A stretch of 64,000 nucleotides of DNA from an uncultured Clostridia bacterium. GTDB lineage: Bacteria; Bacillota; Clostridia; Christensenellales; UBA1242. The notes under the pieces are model-generated. The model searched no databases, had not been told where the DNA came from, and saw only the letters and a program-made list of their open reading frames with translations. The stretch covers positions 4,270 to 68,269 of the forward strand of contig CANQRC010000001.1 in the NCBI GenBank assembly GCA_947626155.1. The letters run 5' to 3'. This document shows positions 7,885 through 16,875 of this stretch, in pieces (positions within the stretch are counted from its first letter, which is position 1; each line of letters opens with the position of its first letter). The translations under genes and the position numbers were made by a program.

Positions 7885-9017
7885 ACAGCCAAAAGATTGA
7901 CAAACGGCTTTTATATGAGATTTCGGCGCTAAGCCAAGAGAAAAAACTTCTTTGCTTTGTGTTTGGAAGAGATTTTGAAAGAACAAAAAACATATTAAAG
8001 CGCGCTCACATACATATTGAAAATGAATATTTATTCATTAAGGCTTTTTTGTGCAAGGCGTCGCAAAAGGAGATTTTTCAGCTCTCCGGCATTGACGCGG
8101 TGGACTATATTTATTCGCTTTCAGTTGCAAGCATAATGATGTTCGTCTCAAAACAAATCTTAGGGCTTGGAAACAGTTCGCTTTTTGGCGAGGGCGTTGG
8201 CGTGGCTTTTATAGACACGGGACTGTGCCCTCACTTTGACTTTTTAATTGGCAGAGCAAGGGTCAAGTTTTTTAAAGATTTTATAAACGACAAGAAGAAT
8301 TTTTATGACGATAATGGTCACGGCACTTTTGTGTGTGGAGTTTGCTCGGGCAGCGGCGCAATGTCAAATTTCAAATATTCTGGCGTTGCCCCAAAGAGCG
8401 AAATTTTTTCCTTGAAAGCTCTTGACCAAAACGGGGAGGCAAGCGCAAACAAAATTTTGGATGCCATGGAATGGATTTTTGATAATCACAAAAAGTTTGG
8501 CATCCGGGTGGTGTGCATGAGTTTTGGAAGTGAGCCACTAGGACATAACGACCCAATCATGCTTGGGGCTGAGGCTCTTTGGAAAGACGGCGTGGTTGTG
8601 GTTGCCGCGGCGGGGAACAGCGGCCCAGAATTTCAAACAATAAAGTCGCCGGGAATAAGTTCGAAGATAATCACTGTTGGCGGAATTGACGACAACAGAA
8701 GAGAGAGTTTTTATAACAAAGAAAATTATTCTATGGCAGAATTTTCCTCGCGCGGACCTGCTTTTAGAAACATAAAGCCAGATGTTGTTGCGCCAAGCGT
8801 GGACATCACCTCCTGTGGCATAAAAAATTTTTATACAACTTTAAGTGGCACGTCAGTTGCAACTCCAATGATTGCGGGCCTGTGCTGTTTGCTGATTGAA
8901 AGATACAAAGAGGCAACGCCAAGTGATGTCAAAAACATGATTTTGCGCTGCTGCCAGCCGCTTGGATTTGATAAAAATTTTGAAGGGTATGGACTGCCAA
9001 ATTTTCAATTTTCTTAA
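7881..9017 (+). CDS. Subtilisin-like serine protease (S8), apparently intracellular
   Basis: 378 residues. The catalytic triad is visible: D112 in VAFIDTG, H147 in DNGHGTFVCG, and S325 in SGTSVATPMIAG. The oxyanion asparagine is in AAAGNSGP, and the substrate-binding VVCMSFG block is also present. There is no signal peptide; the ~100 residues before the catalytic Asp may serve as a prodomain or interaction domain. This suggests a cytoplasmic or forespore/mother-cell protease of the AprX/ISP kind. The ATG overlaps the stop of the upstream small gene. The end converges with murG, with 2 bases between the stops. Confidence 0.9.
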   Translation: MNSQKIDKRLLYEISALSQEKKLLCFVFGRDFERTKNILKRAHIHIENEYLFIKAFLCKASQKEIFQLSGIDAVDYIYSLSVASIMMFVSKQILGLGNSSLFGEGVGVAFIDTGLCPHFDFLIGRARVKFFKDFINDKKNFYDDNGHGTFVCGVCSGSGAMSNFKYSGVAPKSEIFSLKALDQNGEASANKILDAMEWIFDNHKKFGIRVVCMSFGSEPLGHNDPIMLGAEALWKDGVVVVAAAGNSGPEFQTIKSPGISSKIITVGGIDDNRRESFYNKENYSMAEFSSRGPAFRNIKPDVVAPSVDITSCGIKNFYTTLSGTSVATPMIAGLCCLLIERYKEATPSDVKNMILRCCQPLGFDKNFEGYGLPNFQFS

Positions 9018-9019
9018 AT

Positions 9020-10045
9020 TTAAAATTCTGATAAAATTTCAACAATTTTTGTAACTGCACTGTTTTTTGCAGTTTTTTTCATATTTTTTATGAAATTTTG
9101 CTTATTTTTTGATATTTTTTGCAAATTTTCAATTATTTCTTCAATATTGCAGTTTTCTTCTTCAAGGCAAATTGCATATCCTTTTTTCTCAAAAAGTTTT
9201 GCATTTTCAATTTGGTCGCCGCGTGAACACTTCCTTGAAAGCGGCACAAGAAGCATAGGCTTTTCAAGAGCGAGAAGTTCGTTTATCACTCCGCTGCCGG
9301 CGCGCGAGATGACAATGTCGGCAGTTTTGTAGTAGTCGGCAATGTTCTCTGCATAGTGGGTGAGATGATAATTTTCGTGCTGAATTTTTTGATAATTTTT
9401 CTTTCCACAAATGTGAAGAATGTTAAAATTTTTTGTCAGTTTTTCAATGTTGTCAAACGCCAAGTCATTTAAAAATTTTGCCCCCAAACTTCCGCCCAAA
9501 ATTAAAACGGTCGGCTTGTTTTTATCAAAGTTTAAATCCAAAATTTTTCCGTTAAAAACATTTTCTCTTATTGGCTGACCCGTGCAAATGCACTTGACAT
9601 TTCCTTGTGCGGTCTCGGGAAATGTTGTGCACATTTTTGTGCAAAAGCGCAAGATAATTTTGTTTGCTAGCCCAAAACTTAAATCACTCTCGTGGCTGAT
9701 GACAGGAATTTTCAACACTTTTCCAGCAATTGCAACAGGCACAGACACAAAGCCGCCCTTTGAAAAAATAACATTTGGGCAAACCTCTTTTAAAACCTTT
9801 TTTGCCTGCCTGATTGAGCGAAAAAGTTTTATTGGAATGAGAAGATTTTTCAGCGTCAGTTTTCTTTCAAGTTTGACGGCAGAAATTTGATGATAAACAA
9901 TGTTTGGATAGGCCTTTAAAATTTCCTTTTCAATCCCGTCGCTGCCAATAAAATGGATTTCATATTCTTTCAATTTTTCGGCAACCGCTAAGGCGGGATA
10001 AACGTGCCCTGCCGTTCCTCCTCCACACAAAACAATCTTTTTCAT
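9020..10045 (-). CDS. murG: Undecaprenyl-PP-MurNAc-pentapeptide N-acetylglucosaminyltransferase MurG
   Basis: 341 residues, GT28 fold. Transfers GlcNAc from UDP-GlcNAc to lipid I on the inner membrane face, giving lipid II. Seen: the N-terminal GGGTAGHVYPALAVAEKL loop, SKGGFVSVPVAIAG, ISHESDLSFGLANK (the usual HEQN region reads HESD), LILGGSLGAKFLND, and SRAGSGVINELLALEKPMLLVPL. The start is the ATG at 10045 with AGAGG upstream on the minus strand. It stands alone here rather than in a division/cell-wall cluster, divergent from the topoisomerase genes. Confidence 0.95.
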   Translation of the reverse strand: MKKIVLCGGGTAGHVYPALAVAEKLKEYEIHFIGSDGIEKEILKAYPNIVYHQISAVKLERKLTLKNLLIPIKLFRSIRQAKKVLKEVCPNVIFSKGGFVSVPVAIAGKVLKIPVISHESDLSFGLANKIILRFCTKMCTTFPETAQGNVKCICTGQPIRENVFNGKILDLNFDKNKPTVLILGGSLGAKFLNDLAFDNIEKLTKNFNILHICGKKNYQKIQHENYHLTHYAENIADYYKTADIVISRAGSGVINELLALEKPMLLVPLSRKCSRGDQIENAKLFEKKGYAICLEEENCNIEEIIENLQKISKNKQNFIKNMKKTAKNSAVTKIVEILSEF

Positions 10046-10197
10046 TTAAACCTCTAACAATATTTTATTTGAAAACTATCTTAAATATACATTCACAAAA
10101 ATGAATAAGTATGCAAAATACAAAATAATTATGCAAATTCCCGCCAAGTCATTCTCATTCAAATTTTTGCAATTTTTGAAAGTTTTGAAATTCGTTT

Positions 10198-10225
10198 TTG
10201 TATTTTGAGGGCTTTGTGTTACAAT
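10198..10225 (+). promoter_or_regulatory. Probable promoter of the topoisomerase operon
   Basis: TTGTAT (10198-10203), 16-base spacer, TACAAT (10220-10225), followed by GTGAGG before the ATG at 10249. The rest of the 203-base divergent spacer from 10046 is AT-rich with no other clear signal. Confidence 0.5.
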
Positions 10226-10248
10226 AAAATGAGTATTGTGAGGTTTTT

Positions 10249-12207
10249 ATGGCAGAAAAAAAGTATGAATCAAAAGACATTGTTGTGCTTGATGGGCTTG
10301 ACGCGGTTAGGCTTCGTCCCGGAATGTACATTGGAACAACAAGCGCGCGCGGCTATCATCACATTTTGTGGGAAATTGTGGACAACGCCATTGACGAAAT
10401 TTCAAACGGCTACGGCGACACTATAAAAATCACCTTAAACAAAGACGGAAGTGCCACAGTTGAGGACAACGGCCGTGGAATTCCTGTTGACATTCATCCA
10501 ACCATGAAAAAAAGCGGCGTTGAGGTTGTCTACACCACTCTTCACGCGGGCGGAAAGTTTAATGCGGAAAACTATAAGTTCTCGGGCGGCCTTCACGGCG
10601 TGGGCGCGTCGGTTACAAACGCACTTTCAAAGTGGTGCAAGGTCACCGTCAACAAGGATGGCAAGCAATATTTTATTGAGTTCCACTCTTATGCTGACGA
10701 AAAGGGCAAGGTGCATAGCGGCGTGCCTGTTGCGCCACTAAAATGTGTTGGCGAAAGCAAGACCACGGGAACAACTGTCACTTTCCTTCCAGATGAGAGG
10801 GTTTTTGGAAAGCAACAATTCAGTTTTGACACAATCATTCGCAGGGCGAAGGAACTTGCGTTTTTGAACAAGGGGCTCAAAATTTCGGTTGAAAGCAAAA
10901 TCACTGGCGAAAAGCAGGATTTTCACTATGAGGGCGGAATTTCGGATTTTGTAACCTATTTGGTTGAGGGCAAAAACGCGCTTTTCAAGCAGCCTCTTTA
11001 TTTCCACGCGGCAAACAAGATTGTGGATTTGGAAGTTGCGTTTATTTCAACTGACAGTTACACTGAAAACACCTTCTCTTATGTGAATAACATTCCAACC
11101 ACTGAGGGCGGAATGCATGAAATTGGCTTTAAGAGCGCGTTCACCAAGGTGTTCAACGACTACGCAAGGCAAAACAACCTCTTGAAAGAGAAAGAACTCA
11201 GCCTCATGGGCGAGGATTTTAGAGAGGGACTTGTCACAATTATAAATGTTAAGATGAACAATGTTCAGTTTGAGGGGCAGACCAAGACCAAACTTGGAAA
11301 TCCTGAGGCGCGCGTTGAGGTTGAGGCGCTTTCCTCTCAGGAACTTGGAAAACTTTTGGACGACAAGAAAAATTCTAATTACGCGGAAATTATCATTGAC
11401 AAAGCCAAGCAGGCGGCAAAGGTTAGGCTTGCGGCAAAGAAGGCAAAGGAGCTTACTCGTGCAAAAAACAACGCGGAAAACTTCAATCTTGTGGGAAAAC
11501 TTGCGGCGTCAACCTCGCGTGACCGCGAAAAGAGCGAACTTTTCATTGTGGAAGGGGACAGTGCCGGTGGCAGCGCAAAGCAAGGGCGTGACAGAAAATA
11601 TCAGGCCATTTTGCCGCTTAGAGGAAAGCCTTTGAACGCCGAAAAGAAGAGGATTGACCAGGTTTTGGCAAACGAAGAGATTAGAACAATTATCTCCGCA
11701 CTGGACACTGGCTTTGGCGAAGACTTTGACCTTTCGTCACTTCGCTACAACAAAGTTATCATCCTCTCGGATGCCGACCAAGACGGCGCTCACATCAGGG
11801 CAATTTTGCTTACATTCTTTTACCGCTATATGAAAGAACTTATCACTGACGGCCACGTTTTCATTGGGCTTCCACCTCTTTATAAGGTTTATAAAAAGGA
11901 CTATGAAAAATATGTTTATTCTGACGCGGAACTTCCTGCCGCAGTTGCAAGCGCGGGCAAGGGCTATATGATTCAAAGATATAAAGGTCTTGGCGAAATG
12001 AACCCAGAACAGCTTTGGGAGACGACCATGGACCCTGAAAACCGAACTTTAATTCAAGTTACGATTGAGGACGGGGCAGTTGCGGAGAGAATGATAACCA
12101 CGCTTATGGGCGACGACATTGAGGAGCGAAAGGCCTATATTCAAGAGCATGCAAACTTTGACCGCGAAGATACATTTATGAGAGACTATAAAAAACTTGA
12201 TGCTTAA
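10249..12207 (+). CDS. parE: Type IIA DNA topoisomerase subunit B (topo IV ParE-like)
   Basis: 652 residues. ATPase subunit that drives strand passage in the cytoplasm. In order: GHKL ATPase (EIVDNAIDE, DNGRGIPV, HAGGKFN, SGGLHGVGAS), transducer (SYVNNIPTTEGGMHEIGFKSA, QFEGQTKTKLGN), then TOPRIM (EGDSAGGSAKQGRDR, LSDADQDGAH) and the C-terminal QRYKGLGEMNPEQLWETTMDP block. GyrB and ParE are hard to tell apart by eye. The C-terminal RTLIQVTIEDG...TLMGD resembles ParE, and the partner lacks a GyrA box, so ParE is favoured. It forms an operon with the next gene (31-base gap). Confidence 0.75.
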   Translation: MAEKKYESKDIVVLDGLDAVRLRPGMYIGTTSARGYHHILWEIVDNAIDEISNGYGDTIKITLNKDGSATVEDNGRGIPVDIHPTMKKSGVEVVYTTLHAGGKFNAENYKFSGGLHGVGASVTNALSKWCKVTVNKDGKQYFIEFHSYADEKGKVHSGVPVAPLKCVGESKTTGTTVTFLPDERVFGKQQFSFDTIIRRAKELAFLNKGLKISVESKITGEKQDFHYEGGISDFVTYLVEGKNALFKQPLYFHAANKIVDLEVAFISTDSYTENTFSYVNNIPTTEGGMHEIGFKSAFTKVFNDYARQNNLLKEKELSLMGEDFREGLVTIINVKMNNVQFEGQTKTKLGNPEARVEVEALSSQELGKLLDDKKNSNYAEIIIDKAKQAAKVRLAAKKAKELTRAKNNAENFNLVGKLAASTSRDREKSELFIVEGDSAGGSAKQGRDRKYQAILPLRGKPLNAEKKRIDQVLANEEIRTIISALDTGFGEDFDLSSLRYNKVIILSDADQDGAHIRAILLTFFYRYMKELITDGHVFIGLPPLYKVYKKDYEKYVYSDAELPAAVASAGKGYMIQRYKGLGEMNPEQLWETTMDPENRTLIQVTIEDGAVAERMITTLMGDDIEERKAYIQEHANFDREDTFMRDYKKLDA

Positions 12208-12238
12208 AATTTGAAATTTGATTTTTTTGTGAGGTTTT

Positions 12239-15112
12239 ATGATTGAGGACGACGACGAAAAGAAGCCGATAGAACCCATTCCGGGGCAGATGTGTTATGA
12301 CGAACTGCTTGTGCCAGAAGAGGAAAAGGAAGAGGAGCAGCAGCCACCAGAGCCGCTTGACGGGCAGATGGACATTTGGTCACTTGAAAAGACGCAGCAG
12401 CGGGGCAGGCAAGAAGACTTGAAAGAATCAAAATCAGAAAAAACACAAAAAACAGAGCAAAAAACTGAAAAAAATGAGCAAAAAACGCAAAAAAATCAAA
12501 AAATAACAAAAAAAATTGAAGAAAAGCAACAAAAACAAAATTTCGAGGCACTGGAAAAGCAAGAAGAATTTGAAGGAAAACAAGAAGATTTTGAGGAAAC
12601 AAATTTAGAAAACGAAGAAAGTGAGAATGAGTTTATGAAAAAAGACGAAGAACAGATGGAAATGAATTTGCAGGCAAATGACGAGCCAAAAGAGGAGAAA
12701 GAAGAAAAAGCCTCTTCTATTGGCGAGGTCTATGGCGGCGGAGATGGAATTCTTTACAAACCACTTGAAGAAGTTTTGCACGACAGCATGATTCCTTACA
12801 CGGAGCACGTTGTTTTGGACAGGGCGCTTCCAAGGGTTGAGGATGGATTGAAACCCGTTCAAAGAAGAATTTTGTATTCTATGCTTGAACTTGGGTTGAC
12901 CCCAGACAAGCCATACCGAAAAAGTGCCAGAATTGTGGGCGATTGCATGGGCAAATATCACCCACACGGCGACAGTTCGGTTTATGACGCCATGGTCAGG
13001 ATGTCTCAAGACTTTGTTTTGCGCGCGCCACTTGTTGATGGACACGGAAACTTTGGCTCAATTGACGGCGATAGCGCCGCCGCTATGCGTTACACTGAGG
13101 CGAGAATGACCCCTCTTGCCATGGAGCTTTTGAGGGACATTGAAAAGGACACCGTGCGTTGGAGCTTGAACTTTGACGACACACTCAAAGAGCCGGATGT
13201 TCTCCCTGGGCGCTTTCCGAACCTCTTGGTCAACGGCACTTCGGGAATTGCCGTGGGTGTTGCAACAAACATTCCTCCTCACAATTTGGGCGAGGTTATT
13301 GACGGCGTTGTGGCATACATTCAAAATCCAAACATCAAACTTGAAGAGATGATGAAAATCATTAAGGGGCCAGACTTCCCAACGGGCGGCGAACTTATTT
13401 ACGGCGACGGGCTGAAAAGCGCTTATGAAACGGGCAAGGGCAAAATTATTGTTCGCGCCAAGGTTGGAGTTGAGCAAAATGGCGACAAACAGTCTTTGGT
13501 GATAACCGAACTTCCATATCAGGTGAACAAGGCGCTTTTATTGCAAAAAATTGCCGAACTGAAAGACAAAAACAAGGACAAGCTTTCGGTCATAAGCGAA
13601 ATTCGCGACGAGAGCGACAGAAACGGCATGAGGGCGGTTATTCGCCTGAAGCGCGAGGCAAACGCGCAGAAAATTTTGGGATATTTGTTTCAATCCACAA
13701 ATATGCAGGTGTCCTACGCCATAAATATGGTTGCCATTGCGGGCGGAAAGCCAAAACAACTTTCGCTTATGGAAATCATTTCTTATTACACCGCTTTCCA
13801 GAGGGATGTTGTTGTTAGAAGAACAAAGTTTGACCTTGAAGTGGCAAAAGACAGGGCGCACATTGTTGAGGGGCTTTTGATTGCCATCAAAAACATTGAT
13901 GCGGTTATAAAAATCATCAAAACATCTGCAAATGTGTCTGAGGCAAAGCAAAGATTAAGAGAAAAATTCAAACTCTCTGACAAGCAGGCGCAGGCAATTT
14001 TGGATATGAGGCTTGCAAGACTTGTCAATTTGGAAGTTACAAAACTTGAAGAGGAACTTGCCGCACTCAAAGAAAAAATCAAAGAGTTGGAGGCAATTTT
14101 AGGTTCGAAAAAACTTCAACTTGAAGTTGTTAAAAGAGAAATTTTGGAAATCAAGAAGCGTTTTGCAACTCCAAGGCGCTCGCAGGAAATTCACAGCGAG
14201 GAAATAAAACTTACAACAATTGACGAAATGGAGGACACAAAAGATTATCTTATTGCCATTTCCGCCGGAAGAACGGTTAAGAAAGTCAGCATGAAAAACT
14301 TCTCAAAATCCCAAAGAACCTTGACGGACAATAGCACACTTTTTGATGTTCACACTCAAATTTTGCCTGTCAAAGCCACCGACACGGTTTTGATTTTCAC
14401 CGACAGGGGGAACTGCGTGAAAGTGCAAGTGGACAAACTTCCAGAATGCAAGTGGCGTGAAAAAGGCATTACACTTAAAAACATTGACAAAGAAATTGAC
14501 CTTATGGAGACGCCGGTTTCGGTGCTTAAAGCCGAGGGCGAAGGTGAAGTTGTGTTCTTCACGCAAGGCGGAATGGTAAAACGCAGCACGCTTAGCGACC
14601 TTGTTGTGGCAAAAGGCTTCTACCAGGCTATGAAAGTTGCCGAGGGCGACAAGGTTATTTCTGTTCAAATGGAAATCAAGGGCAAAACGCTTGTGATGTT
14701 CTCTAAGGGCGGCTATGTTGTAAGCTTTGAAAAGAGCGAAGTGCCTGTTCAGGGCAGAGTCTCTGGCGGCGTAAAGGGAATTAACCTTGAAGAAAAAGAC
14801 AGCGTTGTGTTTGCAGGGCAAAACTTGTTTGACAGTTATGTTATTGTGACGGATAACGGCTATGCAAAGAGGCTGAACTCTCTTCAAATTCCAATCAGCG
14901 GAAGATATCGCAAGGGCGTAAAATACATCAACTTTGAAAAGAACGGAAAAGCGGTTTGCTATGTTGGCGCAAGCGAAAAAGTTGCCATTGACCAAGGGCT
15001 TAAATTCTCACTTGTTGAAACTGCAAAATTGAATGTCACAAATGACCGCCTCAGCACAGGAGGGCAAATTGTTTCAAGAAAAATCTTGGGCGCATACAAC
15101 TTTTGTGATTAA
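12239..15112 (+). CDS. parC: Type IIA DNA topoisomerase subunit A (ParC-like) with long acidic N-terminal extension
   Basis: 957 residues; cleavage/religation subunit. The first ~175 residues are an E/K/Q-rich low-complexity extension holding two EP[IL]xGQM motifs (residues 12-18 and 38-44; the second continues DIW). The catalytic domain starts near residue 187 ([19 protein letters not shown]), with [20 protein letters not shown] and active-site Y285 in [11 protein letters not shown] coiled coil follows at about 590-640, then a beta-pinwheel C-terminal domain. No Q(K/R)RGG(K/R)G GyrA box is present; SQRTLTDNS occupies that region, which argues for topo IV rather than gyrase. The ATG at 12239 has GAGG upstream; a later in-frame ATG near 12635 would still leave an acidic tail. 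Confidence 0.75.
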   Translation: MIEDDDEKKPIEPIPGQMCYDELLVPEEEKEEEQQPPEPLDGQMDIWSLEKTQQRGRQEDLKESKSEKTQKTEQKTEKNEQKTQKNQKITKKIEEKQQKQNFEALEKQEEFEGKQEDFEETNLENEESENEFMKKDEEQMEMNLQANDEPKEEKEEKASSIGEVYGGGDGILYKPLEEVLHDSMIPYTEHVVLDRALPRVEDGLKPVQRRILYSMLELGLTPDKPYRKSARIVGDCMGKYHPHGDSSVYDAMVRMSQDFVLRAPLVDGHGNFGSIDGDSAAAMRYTEARMTPLAMELLRDIEKDTVRWSLNFDDTLKEPDVLPGRFPNLLVNGTSGIAVGVATNIPPHNLGEVIDGVVAYIQNPNIKLEEMMKIIKGPDFPTGGELIYGDGLKSAYETGKGKIIVRAKVGVEQNGDKQSLVITELPYQVNKALLLQKIAELKDKNKDKLSVISEIRDESDRNGMRAVIRLKREANAQKILGYLFQSTNMQVSYAINMVAIAGGKPKQLSLMEIISYYTAFQRDVVVRRTKFDLEVAKDRAHIVEGLLIAIKNIDAVIKIIKTSANVSEAKQRLREKFKLSDKQAQAILDMRLARLVNLEVTKLEEELAALKEKIKELEAILGSKKLQLEVVKREILEIKKRFATPRRSQEIHSEEIKLTTIDEMEDTKDYLIAISAGRTVKKVSMKNFSKSQRTLTDNSTLFDVHTQILPVKATDTVLIFTDRGNCVKVQVDKLPECKWREKGITLKNIDKEIDLMETPVSVLKAEGEGEVVFFTQGGMVKRSTLSDLVVAKGFYQAMKVAEGDKVISVQMEIKGKTLVMFSKGGYVVSFEKSEVPVQGRVSGGVKGINLEEKDSVVFAGQNLFDSYVIVTDNGYAKRLNSLQIPISGRYRKGVKYINFEKNGKAVCYVGASEKVAIDQGLKFSLVETAKLNVTNDRLSTGGQIVSRKILGAYNFCD

Positions 15113-15156
15113 ATAAAAATATAAAAGAATATTAAAAATAAATAAAAATTATCAAA

Positions 15157-15182
15157 AAAAATGGTTTTTTAGCCATTTTTTT
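15157..15182 (+). terminator. Terminator of the topoisomerase operon
   Basis: AAAATGG with CCATTTT flanking an 8-base loop, followed by T-rich sequence. The spacer to 15383 is otherwise AT-rich, with two small inverted repeats near 15307-15338 (GACAAAT/ATTTGTC and GCCAAAATTGGC) just before the next gene's promoter region. Confidence 0.7.
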
Positions 15183-15383
15183 ATTTTTTTAACAATTTTT
15201 CGGCATTTTTCGACCAATTTTTTCTTTTTTTATTATTTTTGTTTTTTAATTTGTTCTAATTTTTTTATTGCAAAAATATTTTAAATTATGGCTTTCGACA
15301 CAAGAGGACAAATTTGGTGATTTGTCGCCAAAATTGGCTTTGCGCGAAAAACATGATTGACTTATTATAAAAGTGAGGTTTGT

Positions 15384-16148
15384 ATGCTTTCTATTGTCAT
15401 CAAATCTAGAACAATTAAAATCTTCATAGCAATGGTTTTGGTGTGTGTGCTGCTTGCGCTTTCAATTGACGGGACAACTTCCGCCGCGGTGTATTTTGGC
15501 TACTCAACAAGGAAAGTCCCAATCTACAATGTTGACACCGAAGAAAAGCAAGTTGCAATTTCGTTTGACGCGGCGTGGGGCGCTGACAAAACTCAGGGCA
15601 TCATTGACATTCTTAATGAGTTCGACGCAAAGGCAACATTCTTTTTGGTGGGTTTTTGGGTTGACGACTACCCTGAAATGGTTAAGGCAATTGATGAGGC
15701 GGGGCTTGAAATTGGAACTCACTCAAACACCCATCCTGACATGGTGAAACTTGACAAGGCCACAATGAAAAACGAACTTGAAACTTGCATCAACAAAATT
15801 AAGTCCATCACAAGCAAAGATGTCAAACTTTTTAGAGCGCCATTTGGAAGTTATAACAACGACCTTTTGGATGTTGCAAGTGGGCTGGGGCTTAAAACAA
15901 TTCAGTGGGATGTTGATAGTTTGGATTGGAAAGGGCTTTCCGCAAACGAGATTTGTCAGAGGGTGCTTTCGCGCGTGAAAGGCGGCTCAATCATTTTGAT
16001 GCACAACAATTCTGACAATGTGCTTGACGGGCTTAGGCTTGTGCTTAACAGGTTGAAGGTTGGCGGCTACAAAGTGACGGCAATAGGAGACCTTGTTTAT
16101 GAAGATGATTATACAATTGACAGAAACGGCGTGCAACACAAAAATTAA
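15384..16148 (+). CDS. Polysaccharide deacetylase, PdaB-like
   Basis: 254 residues from the ATG at 15384, behind GTGAGG (a TTG at 15357 is in frame but unsupported). An N-terminal hydrophobic segment (IFIAMVLVCVLLALSI) anchors or exports it. The NodB-type domain shows VAISFDAAWGADKT (metal Asp block), ATFFLVGFWV, EIGTHSNTHPDM (metal His pair), LFRAPFGSYNN, and GSIILMHNNS. The FDAAWG form is typical of the PdaB family, which is needed for spore stability in bacilli. It probably deacetylates cell-wall or cortex glycan outside the membrane. An SSB-like gene follows 11 bases later. Confidence 0.85.
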   Translation: MLSIVIKSRTIKIFIAMVLVCVLLALSIDGTTSAAVYFGYSTRKVPIYNVDTEEKQVAISFDAAWGADKTQGIIDILNEFDAKATFFLVGFWVDDYPEMVKAIDEAGLEIGTHSNTHPDMVKLDKATMKNELETCINKIKSITSKDVKLFRAPFGSYNNDLLDVASGLGLKTIQWDVDSLDWKGLSANEICQRVLSRVKGGSIILMHNNSDNVLDGLRLVLNRLKVGGYKVTAIGDLVYEDDYTIDRNGVQHKN

Positions 16149-16159
16149 AGGAGAAAATT

Positions 16160-16831
16160 ATGAATTACGAAAAAATGGAAACAACAAATTATGGGAGAAT
16201 TTCTGGGAGAGTTTGCAGCGAGATTTCTCGCTCGCATGAAATTGAGGGAGAAGCGTTCTTTGAATTTAAACTTGAGGTGGCAAGGCTTTCAAGCGCCATT
16301 GACACTATTCCCGTGACAATTTCTGAAAGGACACTGGTTGGGAAGGCCGTTTCTGTCGGCGACTTTTTAACTTTGGAGGGCGAATACAGAAGTTTCAACA
16401 AGGTTATAAATGAAAAAAGCAGGTTGATTTTGCACTTTTTTGCAAAAAATGTTGAATTTGGCAAGAAAGAAAATGTGAACGAAATCAACCTTAAAGGCTA
16501 TGTTTGCAAAGAGCCAACTTACCGCAAAACGCCCTTTGACAGAGAAATTTGCGACATTCTGCTTGCAGTAAACAGGCCAAATTATCACAAAACTGACTAT
16601 ATTCCTTGTATTTTGTGGGGAAGAAATGCACGCTTTATGGCATCTCAGGGTGTGGGGTGCAAGGTTGAACTTTCGGGCAGAATTCAATCCAGAGAATATA
16701 AAAAGCAATATGAGGACGGCTCAAGCGAGAACCTTGTTGCTTATGAAGTTTCTTGTCAAAACATATCAGTTCTTGGCAATGTGACAAGCATAGAAAAAGA
16801 AACGGATGCCAAAACTGCCGTTAACAATTAA
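16160..16831 (+). CDS. Two-OB-fold single-stranded DNA-binding protein
   Basis: 223 residues, ATG at 16160 after AAAGGAGA. The N-terminal half (about 8-105) looks like a degenerate OB fold. The C-terminal half (about 110-205) is SSB-like: INLKGYVCKEPTYRKTP, ICDILLAVNRPNYHKTDYIPCILWGRNA, and VELSGRIQSREYKKQYEDGS. The usual acidic DDDIPF-type SSB tail is absent; the end is KETDAKTAVNN. It may be an auxiliary or competence/sporulation SSB rather than the replicative one. Confidence 0.8.
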   Translation: MNYEKMETTNYGRISGRVCSEISRSHEIEGEAFFEFKLEVARLSSAIDTIPVTISERTLVGKAVSVGDFLTLEGEYRSFNKVINEKSRLILHFFAKNVEFGKKENVNEINLKGYVCKEPTYRKTPFDREICDILLAVNRPNYHKTDYIPCILWGRNARFMASQGVGCKVELSGRIQSREYKKQYEDGSSENLVAYEVSCQNISVLGNVTSIEKETDAKTAVNN

Positions 16832-16858
16832 AAAAACACGGACAATCCGTGTTTTTAT
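16832..16858. terminator. Bidirectional terminator between the SSB-like gene and gpmI
   Basis: Perfect 11-bp stem, 16832-16842 against 16846-16856, loop CAA, with A run on one side and T run on the other. It serves both converging genes. Confidence 0.85.
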
Positions 16859-16875
16859 TTTAAGCCCATGTCATT

